A DNA stretch of 64,000 bases from Streptomyces fructofermentans (lineage in GTDB: Bacteria > Actinomycetota > Actinomycetes > Streptomycetales > Streptomycetaceae), in the NCBI RefSeq assembly GCF_014651055.1, contig NZ_BMWD01000017.1, forward strand, positions 90,084 to 154,083, written 5' to 3'. Under the pieces are notes generated by a model. That model did not search any database, was not told the DNA's origin, and saw only the letters and a list, made by a program, of their open reading frames with translations. Both the position numbers and the translations under genes were made by a program. This document shows positions 24,378 to 33,339 of the stretch, piece by piece; the stretch's first letter is position 1; each line of letters starts with the position of its first letter.

Positions 24378-24948
24378 CTTAGACGGGCCAAGGGGTGCGC
24401 AGGTCCGCGCCGTGGGGCAGTCGGACCCGGTCGAACCCTTGGTGGGACCGGCCCGACCGACACCAATGGGGGCATCTCGGGGTGGTTGGTGCGGGCCGCC
24501 TGCGGGCCCGCGGGAGCCGCCTCGGCGACCGCCCCCGGCACGGGTGCCGACGGGACGTCCCTGCCCAGGGGGTACGGGGCCGCCGGCTGCGGTGCCGCTG
24601 CGGGGGCCGCGGTGCCGTCCGGGCGGGGTGCTCCGGTATGACGATGCGCACTTTCCCGGTCCGTCGCGCGGGGGCGCCCGGTCGGTCGCACGCGCCGCCG
24701 TGCGCGCCGCCGCGATCCGCGGACACGCCGGCCCCCGGGGACGCCCGGTGCCGCCGCGCCGGGGCCCCGCACGGCCTTTTGGCCCTCCCCGTCCACGGAC
24801 GGCCGAGCGGTCGGGTGGTCGGACGCTGGGGTGGTGCCGGGCTTCCCGGCCGTCCGCCGAGGGTCGCCCGGGAGCAGGGCGGGTGCGCCGCCCCGCGGCT
24901 CCCGGGCCCCGCGTCCGCGGGGGAGGGGGCCGTCCGGGGTCGCTCGTT
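24378..24948. other. Gene-free GC-rich gap upstream of rplM
   Basis: About 570 bp lie between the start of the - strand membrane protein gene and the rplM promoter. Several frames stay open on both strands, but all read as Arg/Pro/Gly-rich low-complexity peptides without a recognisable domain or ribosome-binding site. I see no gene, only GC-rich spacer that must also hold the promoter of the - strand gene. Confidence 0.5.
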
Positions 24949-24978
24949 TTGACCCGTCCGGCCCACCGCCGCTATTCT
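24949..24978 (+). promoter_or_regulatory. Strong vegetative promoter for rplM-rpsI
   Basis: TTGACC (24949-24954) and TATTCT (24973-24978) are separated by 18 bp, a very good match to the principal sigma-factor consensus. It lies at the point where GC content falls after a GC-rich stretch. The leader to rplM would be about 175 nt and includes the 10-bp palindrome CTCACGTGAG at 25011-25020. Confidence 0.7.
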
Positions 24979-25160
24979 TGCGTTTCGTTATGTGTATTGG
25001 CTTGCTCATTCTCACGTGAGGGGCCCTTACACCGGTCCACCGGGGCTGATGACCAGCGACCTGCACGCGGTATGCGTCACCGCAGTGCGGTCAGGGCTGT
25101 CGTGATCGTCCGTGGTGGCCATGTCAGGACCCACTCACTGAAGAAGCGAAGGCTACGACC

Positions 25161-25604
25161 GTGCGTACGTACAGCCCCAAGCCCGGCGACATCACTCGCC
25201 AGTGGTACGTCATCGACGCCCAGGATGTCGTCCTGGGTCGTCTGGCGACCACTGCCGCGAACATTCTGCGCGGCAAGCACAAGCCGATCTACGCGCCCCA
25301 CGTCGACGCTGGTGACTTCGTCATCATCATCAACGCCGACAAGGTGCACCTCTCCGGCAACAAGAAGACCCAGAAGCTGGCGTACCGCCACTCCGGTTAC
25401 CCGGGTGGTCTGCGCTCCGTCCGCTACGACGAGCTGCTGGCGAAGAACCCCGAGAAGGCCGTCGAGAAGGCCATCAAGGGCATGGTTCCCAAGAACACCC
25501 TGGGCCGCCAGGTGCTCTCGAAGCTGAAGGTCTACGCGGGCGAGAACCACCCGCACGCTGCTCAGCAGCCGGTCCCGTTCGAGATCACCCAGGTCGCGCA
25601 GTAG
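25161..25604 (+). CDS. rplM: 50S ribosomal protein L13
   Basis: This 147-residue early-assembly protein starts at GTG 25161 (MRTYSPKPGDITRQWYVIDA). It shows VVLGRLATTAANILRGKHKP, the NADKVHLSGNKK segment, and GMVPKNTLGRQVLSKLKVYAG near the C-terminus. In actinobacteria rplM-rpsI normally lies close to truA; here a ~10-kb stretch with the polysaccharide operon separates them. Confidence 0.98.
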   Translation: MRTYSPKPGDITRQWYVIDAQDVVLGRLATTAANILRGKHKPIYAPHVDAGDFVIIINADKVHLSGNKKTQKLAYRHSGYPGGLRSVRYDELLAKNPEKAVEKAIKGMVPKNTLGRQVLSKLKVYAGENHPHAAQQPVPFEITQVAQ

Positions 25605-25646
25605 TTCCGGCCACCCCCTAAGACATAAAGAAATCTGAGGAGAATC

Positions 25647-26168
25647 GTGGCCGAGACCACCGTTGAGCAGCCGGTCGAAGAGACTGAGCTCGTCGACATC
25701 GAGAACTACACCACCGAGTCCGAGGTCCCCGTCGAGGGCGAGTACACCTCGGAGTCGCTGGCCGGCCGCTTCGGCGACCCGCAGCCCGCCGCCGGCCTGG
25801 GCCGTCGCAAGAACGCCATCGCCCGCGTCCGGATCGTCCCGGGCACCGGCAAGTGGAAGATCAACGGTCGCACCCTTGAGGACTACTTCCCCAACAAGGT
25901 GCACCAGCAGGAAGTCAACGAGCCCTTCAAGGTGCTCGAGCTCGAGGGTCGCTACGACGTCGTCGCCCGCATCTCGGGTGGCGGCGTGTCCGGTCAGGCC
26001 GGTGCCCTGCGCCTCGGCGTGGCCCGCGCCCTGAACGAGGCCGACGTGGACAACAACCGCGGCGCCCTCAAGAAGGCCGGCTTCCTCAAGCGCGACGACC
26101 GTGCGGTCGAGCGCAAGAAGGCCGGTCTCAAGAAGGCCCGTAAGGCCCCGCAGTACAGCAAGCGCTAA
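25647..26168 (+). CDS. rpsI: 30S ribosomal protein S9 with N-terminal extension
   Basis: This 173-residue S9 starts at GTG 25647 with AGGAG upstream. The first ~45 residues are an acidic extension (MAETTVEQPVEETELVDIEN onward) found in actinobacterial S9. The core (GLGRRKNAIARVRIVPGTGKWKI, read as overlapping motifs, and GGGVSGQAGALRLGVARAL) and the C-terminal KKARKAPQYSKR tail reaching the P-site tRNA are intact. It is paired with rplM. Confidence 0.98.
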   Translation: MAETTVEQPVEETELVDIENYTTESEVPVEGEYTSESLAGRFGDPQPAAGLGRRKNAIARVRIVPGTGKWKINGRTLEDYFPNKVHQQEVNEPFKVLELEGRYDVVARISGGGVSGQAGALRLGVARALNEADVDNNRGALKKAGFLKRDDRAVERKKAGLKKARKAPQYSKR

Positions 26169-26191
26169 ACATCGCTCAGCTGTTTGCACGA

Positions 26192-26228
26192 AACGCCCCG
26201 GCGGCACGTTCTGTGTCGCCGGGGCGTT
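26192..26228 (+). terminator. Terminator after rpsI
   Basis: A 16-bp stem (AACGCCCCGGCGGCAC at 26192-26207 with 26213-26228, one G-U) closes a GTTCT loop and is followed by TTCGTTTACC. It lies 24 bp after the rpsI stop. It is one of the clearest terminators in the window. Confidence 0.85.
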
Positions 26229-26358
26229 CGTTTACCACAGTCTTCAAACAGGTCTGCGAAACATGCGGGCCCGGGGGATATACCTGACAAGGGCCGGAGC
26301 CGGACCCTTGGCCTGAGCCGCACATTCTGAGTACATGAGCAAGTTCGGAGGACACCAG

Positions 26359-27717
26359 GTGGGACGACTCTTCGGCACGGACGGGGTACGGGGTGTCGCC
26401 AACGCGGATCTCACGGCCGAGCTCGCGCTCGGACTGTCCGTAGCGGCGGCGCACGTACTGGCCGAGGCGGGTACCTTCGAGGGCCACCGGGCCAGGGCCG
26501 TGGTCGGACGGGATCCGCGCGCGTCCGGGGAGTTCCTGGAGGCCGCCGTGGTCGCGGGCCTCGCGAGCGCGGGCGTGGACGTCCTGCGCGTGGGCGTGCT
26601 GCCCACGCCGGCGGTGGCGTATCTCACCGGCGCCCTCGGCGCCGACCTCGGCGTGATGCTCTCCGCGAGCCACAACGCCATGCCGGACAACGGCGTCAAG
26701 TTCTTCGCCCGCGGCGGGCACAAGCTCGCCGACGAGCTGGAGGACCGGATCGAGTCCGTCTACGAGGAGCACCGCACCGGCGCTCCCTGGGACCGGCCGA
26801 CCGGCTCCGGCGTGGGACGCGTCGAGTCCTACGAGGAGGGCTTCGACCAGTACGTCGCCCACCTGCTGGCGGCGCTCCCGAACCGCCTGGAGGGACTGAA
26901 GGTCGTCCTCGACGAGGCGCACGGCGCCGCCGCCCGGGTCTCGCCCGAGGCCTTCACGCGCGCGGGCGCCGAGATCGTCACGATCGGTGCCGATCCCGAC
27001 GGCCTCAACATCAACGACGGCTGCGGGTCCACGCACCTCGGGCTGCTGAAGGCCGCCGTCGTCGAGCACGGCGCGCACCTCGGCATCGCGCACGACGGCG
27101 ACGCCGACCGCTGCCTCGCCGTGGACCACACGGGCGCCGAGGTCGACGGCGACCAGATCCTGGCCGTACTCGCGCTGGCGATGCGGGAGCGTTCCGCACT
27201 GCGCTCCGACACCGTTGTCGCGACGGTCATGTCCAACCTGGGCTTCAAGCTGGCCATGGAGCGCGAGGGCCTGTCGCTCGTCCAGACGGCGGTCGGCGAC
27301 CGCTACGTCCTGGAGGAGATGAAGGAGCACGACTACGCCCTCGGCGGCGAGCAGTCGGGCCACGTCATCATCCGCGACCACGCGACGACGGGTGACGGCA
27401 CGCTGACCGGGCTGCTGCTCGCGGCCCGCGTCGCCCAGACGGGCCGTACGCTCCGGGACCTCGCGTCCGTCATGGAGCGGCTGCCGCAGGTGCTCGTCAA
27501 CGTGCCCGACGTGGACAGGACCCGGGTGGGGACCTCCGCCGAACTGGCGTCGGCCGTCGTCGAGGCCGAGCGCGAACTCGGTTCGACCGGGCGGGTGCTG
27601 CTGCGTCCTTCGGGCACCGAGCAGCTCGTGCGCGTCATGGTGGAGGCCGCCGACATCGAGCAGGCGCGGTCGGTCGCGGCCCGGCTCGCCGACGTGGTGA
27701 AGTCCGCGCTCGGCTAG
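26359..27717 (+). CDS. glmM: Phosphoglucosamine mutase
   Basis: It converts glucosamine-6-P to glucosamine-1-P for UDP-GlcNAc and thus peptidoglycan synthesis. I chose GTG 26359, with GGAGG 8 nt upstream, giving 452 residues starting MGRLFGTDGVRGVAN; ATG 26335 in the same frame would add 8 non-conserved residues. The phosphoserine motif LSASHNAMPDNG (Ser104), metal loop DGDADRCLAVD, sugar-binding GGEQSGHVI and C-terminal RPSGTEQLVRVMVEA are all intact. glmS is encoded 3 kb downstream. Confidence 0.96.
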   Translation: MGRLFGTDGVRGVANADLTAELALGLSVAAAHVLAEAGTFEGHRARAVVGRDPRASGEFLEAAVVAGLASAGVDVLRVGVLPTPAVAYLTGALGADLGVMLSASHNAMPDNGVKFFARGGHKLADELEDRIESVYEEHRTGAPWDRPTGSGVGRVESYEEGFDQYVAHLLAALPNRLEGLKVVLDEAHGAAARVSPEAFTRAGAEIVTIGADPDGLNINDGCGSTHLGLLKAAVVEHGAHLGIAHDGDADRCLAVDHTGAEVDGDQILAVLALAMRERSALRSDTVVATVMSNLGFKLAMEREGLSLVQTAVGDRYVLEEMKEHDYALGGEQSGHVIIRDHATTGDGTLTGLLLAARVAQTGRTLRDLASVMERLPQVLVNVPDVDRTRVGTSAELASAVVEAERELGSTGRVLLRPSGTEQLVRVMVEAADIEQARSVAARLADVVKSALG

Positions 27718-27835
27718 GAGCGTTGCCGCAGGGGGGGTGGGGTTCTGCGTGTGGACCACGGGGCGTCCGTGGCGGACCGCGCGGGGCCCCGTGCCTGAAG
27801 GCGCCTGTCCGGGGGCGGACTTGAGGAGACGGGTC

Positions 27836-27895
27836 GTTCGGTGACGGGCCGTTCGGTGACGGACCGTTCGGTGATGGACCGTCCGGGCACGGACC
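27836..27895 (+). repeat. 15-bp imperfect tandem repeat, four copies
   Basis: Four 15-bp units related to GTTCGGTGACGGACC follow one another: the first three differ by one or two bases and the fourth is more diverged. They lie in the 234-bp gap between the convergent glmM and DUF389 genes. No gene is seen in this gap. Confidence 0.7.
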
Positions 27896-27951
27896 GCACT
27901 GGCACGGGTGCTCGGTGACGGGTTGGCCGGGGACGGCCCGTACGGAGCGGG

Positions 27952-28908
27952 CTACTCGGGAACAGCGGCCTGCCGGGTGCCGGCATTCGCGCGCTTCCTG
28001 GCCCAGAACCACTTCTGGGCGAGCAGGGTGAGCGTTCCGGCGAGGACGATGCCGAGAAGGTTCAGCAGGAGCTGGTTGGTTGAGCCCAGGGTCTGACGGG
28101 TGTCCCCGTAGCTCAGGGCCACCGCGGCGTTGGCCGCCGCCGGCACCGTCGTCACGGAGATCGCCACGCCGACGAGGGCCCCCGACTTGGCGGACGTCAG
28201 CGAGAGCGTCCCGGCAGCGCCCGCGAGGAGCGCCACGACGAACGAGAACGCGTCCGGCGCGTAGACGAACGCCGTGTTGGGCCGCTCGTCCTCCAACCTG
28301 CCCTCGCTGAACAGGCCGACGGCGTCCATGAAGAGGCTGAAGAGGACGGTCGCCGCCATCGCCGCGGCGAAGCCCACGAGCAGCGCGGTCAGCGAACGCA
28401 GCGCCAGCCGCGGATGCCGCTGAACCAGCGCGGTGCAGAACCCCGCGAGCGGACCGAACTCCGGGCCCACCGCCATCGCGCCCACGATCAGGATCGCGTT
28501 GTCGAGGACCACACCGCAGGCCGCGATCATCGTGGCCAGCGTGATGAAGGCCAGGTAGGTGACCGAGAGCGTCGACTCCTCGTGCGTCTCCTCCGCGAGG
28601 TGCTCCCACAGGACCGCGTCCGCGCCCTCGCCGGGAGCGTCCTCCTCGGCCCGCTCGGCGCGCTTCGACAGCGACAGGTCGATGGACTCGACCGCGATCG
28701 AACCGATCTCGTCGATCCGCAACTCCCGCAGCCCGGCGATCAGTTCGTCGCCGGCCTCGCGCGCCACGTCGACCATCACGATGTCGCCCTCGGGGCGGCG
28801 CGCGGCACCCGGCACGACCGCGAGGTGTGTCGCGCCGACCGTGCCCTCGATCAGGCGGACCACGTCGTCGGTCCGGTCGGCGGGCGTGATCAGACGCAAG
28901 TGCAGCAT
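27952..28908 (-). CDS. DUF389 family integral membrane protein
   Basis: This 318-residue protein has a soluble N-terminal domain (residues 1-~115) and five to six hydrophobic spans. The region LAFITLATMIAACGVVLDNA, LIVGAMAVGPEFGPLAGFCTAL and SAKSGALVGVAISVTTVPAAAN matches the hydrophobic core of DUF389 proteins, whose function is unknown (transport has been suggested for some). It lies 37 bp after coaA on the same strand and is probably co-transcribed. Identification rests on remembered family features. Confidence 0.8.
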   Translation of the reverse strand: MLHLRLITPADRTDDVVRLIEGTVGATHLAVVPGAARRPEGDIVMVDVAREAGDELIAGLRELRIDEIGSIAVESIDLSLSKRAERAEEDAPGEGADAVLWEHLAEETHEESTLSVTYLAFITLATMIAACGVVLDNAILIVGAMAVGPEFGPLAGFCTALVQRHPRLALRSLTALLVGFAAAMAATVLFSLFMDAVGLFSEGRLEDERPNTAFVYAPDAFSFVVALLAGAAGTLSLTSAKSGALVGVAISVTTVPAAANAAVALSYGDTRQTLGSTNQLLLNLLGIVLAGTLTLLAQKWFWARKRANAGTRQAAVPE

Positions 28909-28945
28909 CCCCGCAGGGTAACGGCAGCCGCCCGCCGCCCGGAGG

Positions 28946-29935
28946 TCACAGCTTGCGCAGGCTCAGCCGCTGCACCTTGTGGTCCGGTCCCTTGCGCACG
29001 ACGAGGGTGGCGCGGCCGCGCGTCGGGGCCACGTTCTCCAGCAGGTTGACCTTGTTGATGGTCCGCCAGGTCGTCCGGGCGTAGTCGAGCGCCTCCTCCT
29101 CGGAGACCTGCGTGTACTTGCGGAAGTAGGAGGACGGGTTCTGGAACGCGGTCTCGCGGAGCCTGCGGAAGCGGTGCAGGTACCAGCGCTCGATGTCCTC
29201 CGGCCGGGCGTCCACGTACACGCTGAAGTCGAAGTAGTCGGCGAGGCCGACGCGGGTGCGGCCGTCCTTGCCGGGCAGCGCGGGCTGGAGGACGTTCAGC
29301 CCCTCGACGATCAGGATGTCCGGGCGGCGGACGGTGAGCCGCCTGCCGGGGACGATGTCGTAGATGAGGTGCGAGTAGACGGGCGCGGTCACCTCGTCCT
29401 TGCCCGCCTTGATGTCCGCGACGAACCGGGTCAGTGCCCGGCGGTCGTACGACTCGGGGAAGCCCTTGCGGGACATCAGGCCGCGCGCCTGGAGTTCCTT
29501 GGTGGGCAGCAGGAAGCCGTCCGTGGTGACCAGTTCGACCCGCGGGTGCTCGGGCCAGCGCGAGAGCAGCGCCTGCAGGAGTCGCGCGACGGTGGACTTG
29601 CCGACGGCGACCGAGCCCGCGACGCCTATCACGAACGGCGTACCGGACTGGGAGCCCTTCTCCCCGAGGAAGGTGTTCAGGGCACCGCGCAGACCGTCGG
29701 TCGCGCCCACGTAGAGGTTGAGGAGCCTGGACAGCGGCAGGTAGATGTCGCGCACCTCGTCCAGGTCGATGACGTCGCCCAGGCCGCGCAGCTTCTCCAC
29801 CTCCTCGGCGGTCAGCGGCAGCGGCGTCTTCTCCCTCAGCGCGCTCCACTCCGAGCGGGTGAGGTCGAGGTAGGGAGTCGCCTCCGGCCTGGGCCGGTGG
29901 GCGCTCCGCGGCAACGAGGAGACCGGTGAGATCAC
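28946..29935 (-). CDS. coaA: Pantothenate kinase, type I
   Basis: It catalyses the first committed step of CoA synthesis, ATP + pantothenate to 4'-phosphopantothenate. The 329-residue protein starts at GTG 29935. Signatures are the P-loop GVAGSVAVGKST (104-115), VTTDGFLLP, MSRKGFPESYD and DILIVEGLNVLQ, matching the CoaA (prokaryotic type I) family. It is followed by the DUF389 gene; AcpS, encoded on the opposite strand nearby, uses CoA. Confidence 0.96.
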   Translation of the reverse strand: MISPVSSLPRSAHRPRPEATPYLDLTRSEWSALREKTPLPLTAEEVEKLRGLGDVIDLDEVRDIYLPLSRLLNLYVGATDGLRGALNTFLGEKGSQSGTPFVIGVAGSVAVGKSTVARLLQALLSRWPEHPRVELVTTDGFLLPTKELQARGLMSRKGFPESYDRRALTRFVADIKAGKDEVTAPVYSHLIYDIVPGRRLTVRRPDILIVEGLNVLQPALPGKDGRTRVGLADYFDFSVYVDARPEDIERWYLHRFRRLRETAFQNPSSYFRKYTQVSEEEALDYARTTWRTINKVNLLENVAPTRGRATLVVRKGPDHKVQRLSLRKL

Positions 29936-30100
29936 AGTCCATTGTTACGGGAGTTTGAACGGCGTGGCGGGTGGGGTCCGTCACTCCGGGCGTGTTCCTC
30001 GCCCGTTCTCCGCGCGTCCCGGGGTATGGACCGCCGGGCCGTACGGGGATAGCGTCCCGCCATCCGGGAGCGAGCCGCATCCCGGCCTGCAGGGGTTGGG

Positions 30101-30361
30101 GTGGTCGTCGTGGCCGTACGTTTCCGTGTGCCCGGCTTCTCCGGGCGAGCGCCGGGACCGGTGCGGGGTCTGCGCCCAGGGGCGGACCTGGAGGGGCGGG
30201 TGTGCAGCGAACTGTCCGCCGATCTGCCGGACGAGGACCTGGGGGAGTACCTCTACGACTGCATCGACCTGTACCGGATGGGCAGCAAGCCCCGGTGCGA
30301 GGAGGTCGAGTTCCTGGGGCTCGTGCAGGACGCGATCGACGAGATGGAGCGCGGGCGGTAG
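30101..30361 (+). CDS. Small hypothetical protein (86 aa)
   Basis: A GTG start at 30101 with AGGGG 5-10 nt upstream gives 86 residues. After a basic, low-complexity N-terminus the protein is acidic and helix-prone (CSELSADLPDEDLGEYLYDC, then EEVEFLGLVQDAIDEMERGR), with third-position GC typical of coding sequence. I recognise no family. It lies alone between divergent coaA and glmS, so expression from its own promoter or a leaderless transcript is likely. Confidence 0.5.
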   Translation: MVVVAVRFRVPGFSGRAPGPVRGLRPGADLEGRVCSELSADLPDEDLGEYLYDCIDLYRMGSKPRCEEVEFLGLVQDAIDEMERGR

Positions 30362-30377
30362 CGGCCGGGAGGCCGTC

Positions 30378-30425
30378 CCGTCCGGGAGAGGCCCCGTCCG
30401 GGACAGGCCCTGTCCGGGCGGACCG
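30378..30425 (+). repeat. 16-bp tandem repeat, three copies
   Basis: Units CCCGTCCGGGAGAGGC, CCCGTCCGGGACAGGC and CCTGTCCGGGCGGACC follow directly. Just downstream (30450-30500) are further imperfect copies of GCCGAGGCGGTGCGGG. The 278-bp gap before glmS holds these repeats and no gene. Confidence 0.65.
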
Positions 30426-30627
30426 GCGGAGGCGCGGGGCCCGCGGCGGGGCCGAGGCGGTGCGGGGCCCGAGGCGGCGCCGGGCCGAGGCGGTGCGGGA
30501 CTGTGACGGGCCCGCCCCGCGGGGTACGGGCCGTGCCGGGGCGGCGGGCGTGCCGGGGTGTGCCGGCCGTGGCGGGGCGGCGGGGCCGTGCGCGCGGGCA
30601 ATCACCGGGGCGCGCGGGAGTGCGCCG

Positions 30628-30633
30628 TAGGCT
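30628..30633 (+). promoter_or_regulatory. -10 element of a probable leaderless glmS transcript
   Basis: TAGGCT ends 6 nt before the glmS ATG, so the expected transcription start coincides with the A of the start codon. No ribosome-binding site is seen at the right distance. A clear -35 is lacking. Leaderless mRNAs with this TAGGCT-N6-ATG layout are frequent in Streptomyces. Confidence 0.5.
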
Positions 30634-30639
30634 GCCGCC

Positions 30640-32487
30640 ATGTGCGGAATCGTGGGATACGTGGGGCCGCAGTCGGCGCTCGATGTGGTCGTGGCAGGGC
30701 TGAGAAGGCTGGAGTACCGGGGCTACGACTCGGCGGGAGTCGCCGTGCTCGCGGACGGCGGGATGGCCGCCGCGAAGAAGTCCGGCAAGCTGGTCAACCT
30801 GGAGAAGGAGCTGGTCGACCGGCCCCTGCCGAGCGGTTCGACCGGGATCGGGCACACCCGCTGGGCCACCCACGGCGGTCCCACGGACGCGAACGCCCAC
30901 CCCCATCTGGACAACGCGGGCCGGGTCGCCGTCGTGCACAACGGCATCATCGAGAACTTCGCCGAGCTGCGGGCCGAACTGGCCGGGCGCGGGCACGGGC
31001 TGGAGTCCGAGACCGACACCGAGGTCGTCGCGCACCTGCTCGCCGAGGAGTTCTCCGGCTGCGCCGACCTCGCCGAGTCCATGCGGCTCGTGTGCCGGCG
31101 CCTGGAAGGGGCCTTCACGCTGGTGGCCGTGCACGCGGACGAGCCGGACGTGGTCGTCGGGGCGCGCCGCAACTCGCCGCTCGTGGTCGGGGTCGGGGAC
31201 GGCGAGGCCTTCCTCGCCTCGGACGTCGCCGCGTTCATCGAGCACACCCGGGCGGCGGTCGAGCTGGGCCAGGACCAGGTGGTCGAGCTCCGGCGGGACG
31301 GAGTGACCGTCACCGGGTTCGACGGGCGGCCCGCCGAGGTGCGTTCGTACCACGTCGACTGGGACGTGTCCGCCGCCGAGAAGGGCGGCTACGACTACTT
31401 CATGCTCAAGGAGATCGCCGAACAGCCCAAGGCTGTCGCCGACACCCTGCTCGGGCGGATCGACGCGAGCGGGTCGCTGTCGCTCGACGAGGTGCGGATT
31501 CCGGCCCGGGTCCTCAAGGAGGTCGACAAGGTCGTCGTCGTGGCCTGCGGCACCGCCTTCCACGCCGGGATGATCGCCAAGTACGCCATCGAGCACTGGA
31601 CCCGGATCCCGTGCGAGGTGGAGCTCGCCAGCGAGTTCCGCTACCGGGACCCGATCCTGGACGCGCGCACGCTGGTCGTCGCCATCTCGCAGTCCGGCGA
31701 GACCATGGACACCCTGATGGCGCTGCGGCACGCGCGGGACCAGGGGGCCCGGGTCCTGGCGATCTGCAACACGAACGGGTCGACGATCCCCCGGGAGTCG
31801 GACGCCGTGCTCTACACGCACGCGGGGCCCGAGGTGGCGGTCGCCTCGACGAAGGCGTTCCTGACCCAGCTCGTCGCCTGCTATCTCGTGGCGCTCTACC
31901 TGGCGCAGGTGCGCGGCACCAAGTGGGCCGACGAGATCCGGGCCGTCGTACGGGACCTGGCGCGCATCCCCGGCGAGGTGGAGCGGGTCCTGGAGACGAT
32001 GGAGCCGGTACGGGAACTGGCGCGGTCGCTGGCCGCAAAGGACACCGTGCTGTTCCTGGGGCGGCACGTGGGGTACCCCGTGGCGCTGGAGGGCGCGCTC
32101 AAGCTGAAGGAGCTGGCCTACATGCACGCGGAGGGCTTCGCGGCGGGGGAGCTGAAGCACGGGCCGATCGCCCTCATCGAGGAGGACCTGCCGGTGGTCG
32201 TCGTGGTGCCCTCGCCCCGCGGGCGGTCCGTGCTGTACGACAAGATCGTGTCGAACATCCAGGAGATCCGGGCCCGGGGGGCGCGGACGATCGTCATCGC
32301 GGAGGAGGGCGACGAGGCAGTGGTCCCGTACGCCGACCATCTGATCCGCGTGCCGGTCACGCCCACGCTGCTCCAGCCGCTCGTCGCCACGGTGCCGTTG
32401 CAGGTCTTCGCGTGCGAGCTGGCGACGGCCCGGGGCAACGAGGTTGACCAGCCGCGCAACCTGGCCAAGTCCGTGACGGTGGAGTGA
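30640..32487 (+). CDS. glmS: Glutamine-fructose-6-phosphate aminotransferase (isomerising)
   Basis: It makes glucosamine-6-phosphate from fructose-6-phosphate and glutamine, entering UDP-GlcNAc and peptidoglycan synthesis. The 615-residue enzyme starts MCGIVGYVG, so Cys2 becomes the N-terminal nucleophile. The glutaminase domain shows HTRWATHGGPTDANAHPH and HNGIIENF. Two SIS domains follow (ISQSGETMDTLMAL; FLGRHVGYPVALEGALKLKE), and the C-terminus DQPRNLAKSVTVE is canonical. No glmS ribozyme is present upstream. Confidence 0.97.
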   Translation: MCGIVGYVGPQSALDVVVAGLRRLEYRGYDSAGVAVLADGGMAAAKKSGKLVNLEKELVDRPLPSGSTGIGHTRWATHGGPTDANAHPHLDNAGRVAVVHNGIIENFAELRAELAGRGHGLESETDTEVVAHLLAEEFSGCADLAESMRLVCRRLEGAFTLVAVHADEPDVVVGARRNSPLVVGVGDGEAFLASDVAAFIEHTRAAVELGQDQVVELRRDGVTVTGFDGRPAEVRSYHVDWDVSAAEKGGYDYFMLKEIAEQPKAVADTLLGRIDASGSLSLDEVRIPARVLKEVDKVVVVACGTAFHAGMIAKYAIEHWTRIPCEVELASEFRYRDPILDARTLVVAISQSGETMDTLMALRHARDQGARVLAICNTNGSTIPRESDAVLYTHAGPEVAVASTKAFLTQLVACYLVALYLAQVRGTKWADEIRAVVRDLARIPGEVERVLETMEPVRELARSLAAKDTVLFLGRHVGYPVALEGALKLKELAYMHAEGFAAGELKHGPIALIEEDLPVVVVVPSPRGRSVLYDKIVSNIQEIRARGARTIVIAEEGDEAVVPYADHLIRVPVTPTLLQPLVATVPLQVFACELATARGNEVDQPRNLAKSVTVE

Positions 32488-32491
32488 GCAC

Positions 32492-32860
32492 GTGATCATC
32501 GGGGTGGGGATCGACGTGGCCGAGATCGAGCGGTTCCGGGTGTCGCTGGAGCGGACGCCGGGACTGGCCGACCGGCTCTTCGTGAGGAGCGAGCTGCTGC
32601 TGCCCGGCGGGGAACGCCGGGGCGTCGCCTCACTGGCGGCGCGCTTCGCGGCGAAGGAGGCCCTGGCCAAGGCGCTCGGCGCGCCCGCGGGCCTGCACTG
32701 GACCGACGCGGAGGTCTACGTCGAGGACAGCGGTCAGCCGCGGCTGAGGGTGACGGGAACGGTGGCGGCGCGCGCGGCCGAGCTGGGGGTCCGTGCGTGG
32801 CACGTGTCGTTGAGCCATGACGCGGGGGTGGCCTCGGCCGTGGTGATAGCGGAGGGCTAG
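32492..32860 (+). CDS. acpS: Holo-[acyl-carrier-protein] synthase
   Basis: It transfers 4'-phosphopantetheine from CoA to apo-ACP. The 122-residue protein starts at GTG 32492 and shows the AcpS motifs GVGIDVAEIERF (metal-binding Asp8) and RFAAKEALAKALG (Glu). The ending HVSLSHDAGVASAVVI is also characteristic. It lies 4 nt after glmS and is presumably co-translated. In Streptomyces AcpS serves fatty-acid and often polyketide carrier proteins. Confidence 0.95.
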   Translation: MIIGVGIDVAEIERFRVSLERTPGLADRLFVRSELLLPGGERRGVASLAARFAAKEALAKALGAPAGLHWTDAEVYVEDSGQPRLRVTGTVAARAAELGVRAWHVSLSHDAGVASAVVIAEG

Positions 32861-33339
32861 GACGCCTCCCGGGGAGGGTTCGCCACACCCCGGGGGCCGA
32901 TTCGTCCCGAGGGGCCGCTCCGTCCTGGCGGGCCGCCTCGTCCGGCCGGGGTCGGCCGGCCCCCGTCGTGCGCGGCTCGCTCGGCGCGGCCCGTGCGGGT
33001 CGGCCTGTGCGGGTCGGCCTGGGCGGATCGGTGGCGGGGCCCGCCCTGCCAGTACGGACGGGCCGCGTGTCCGGCGTGGGCCCGCCGGGGACCGTCCCGC
33101 GGGGTCGGCCGAGCCGCCGCACAGGCCTGCCGGACCGGCCCGTCGTGGCGTCCCGTTCGGGTGGGCCCGGGTGGCCCGTGCCCCGTCCCGCGGGGAACGT
33201 CCCGCGGGGAACGGCCTGTTCGGGCAGGGCGTTCGGCCCGGGCAGCCCTCGGTGGCCGACGCGGTGGCCGACGCGGTGGCCGGCGGGCTCCGCGGGTGCG
33301 GACCGGCGCGGGACGCGGGGGTGGGGGAGACTCGACCCC
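32861..33339. other. Gene-free GC-rich gap between acpS and nnrDE
   Basis: About 480 bp of G/C-rich sequence has repeated short motifs (GGTCGGCCTGTGCGGGTCGG-like words, two GCGGTGGCCGAC copies near 33258 and CCCGCGGGGAAC twice near 33187). Open frames here encode Arg/Pro/Gly-rich low-complexity peptides. I see no gene. It separates acpS from nnrDE by an unusually long distance. Confidence 0.45.

Noticed and set aside
24365..25066. Long - strand and + strand frames in the gap before rplM
   Set aside because: Arg/Pro/Ala-rich composition, no start signals, and they cross the clear TTGACC-N18-TATTCT promoter.
30362..30639. glmS ribozyme or other riboswitch upstream of glmS
   Set aside because: The gap is GC-rich tandem repeat, no ribozyme core is visible, and the likely transcript starts at the ATG.
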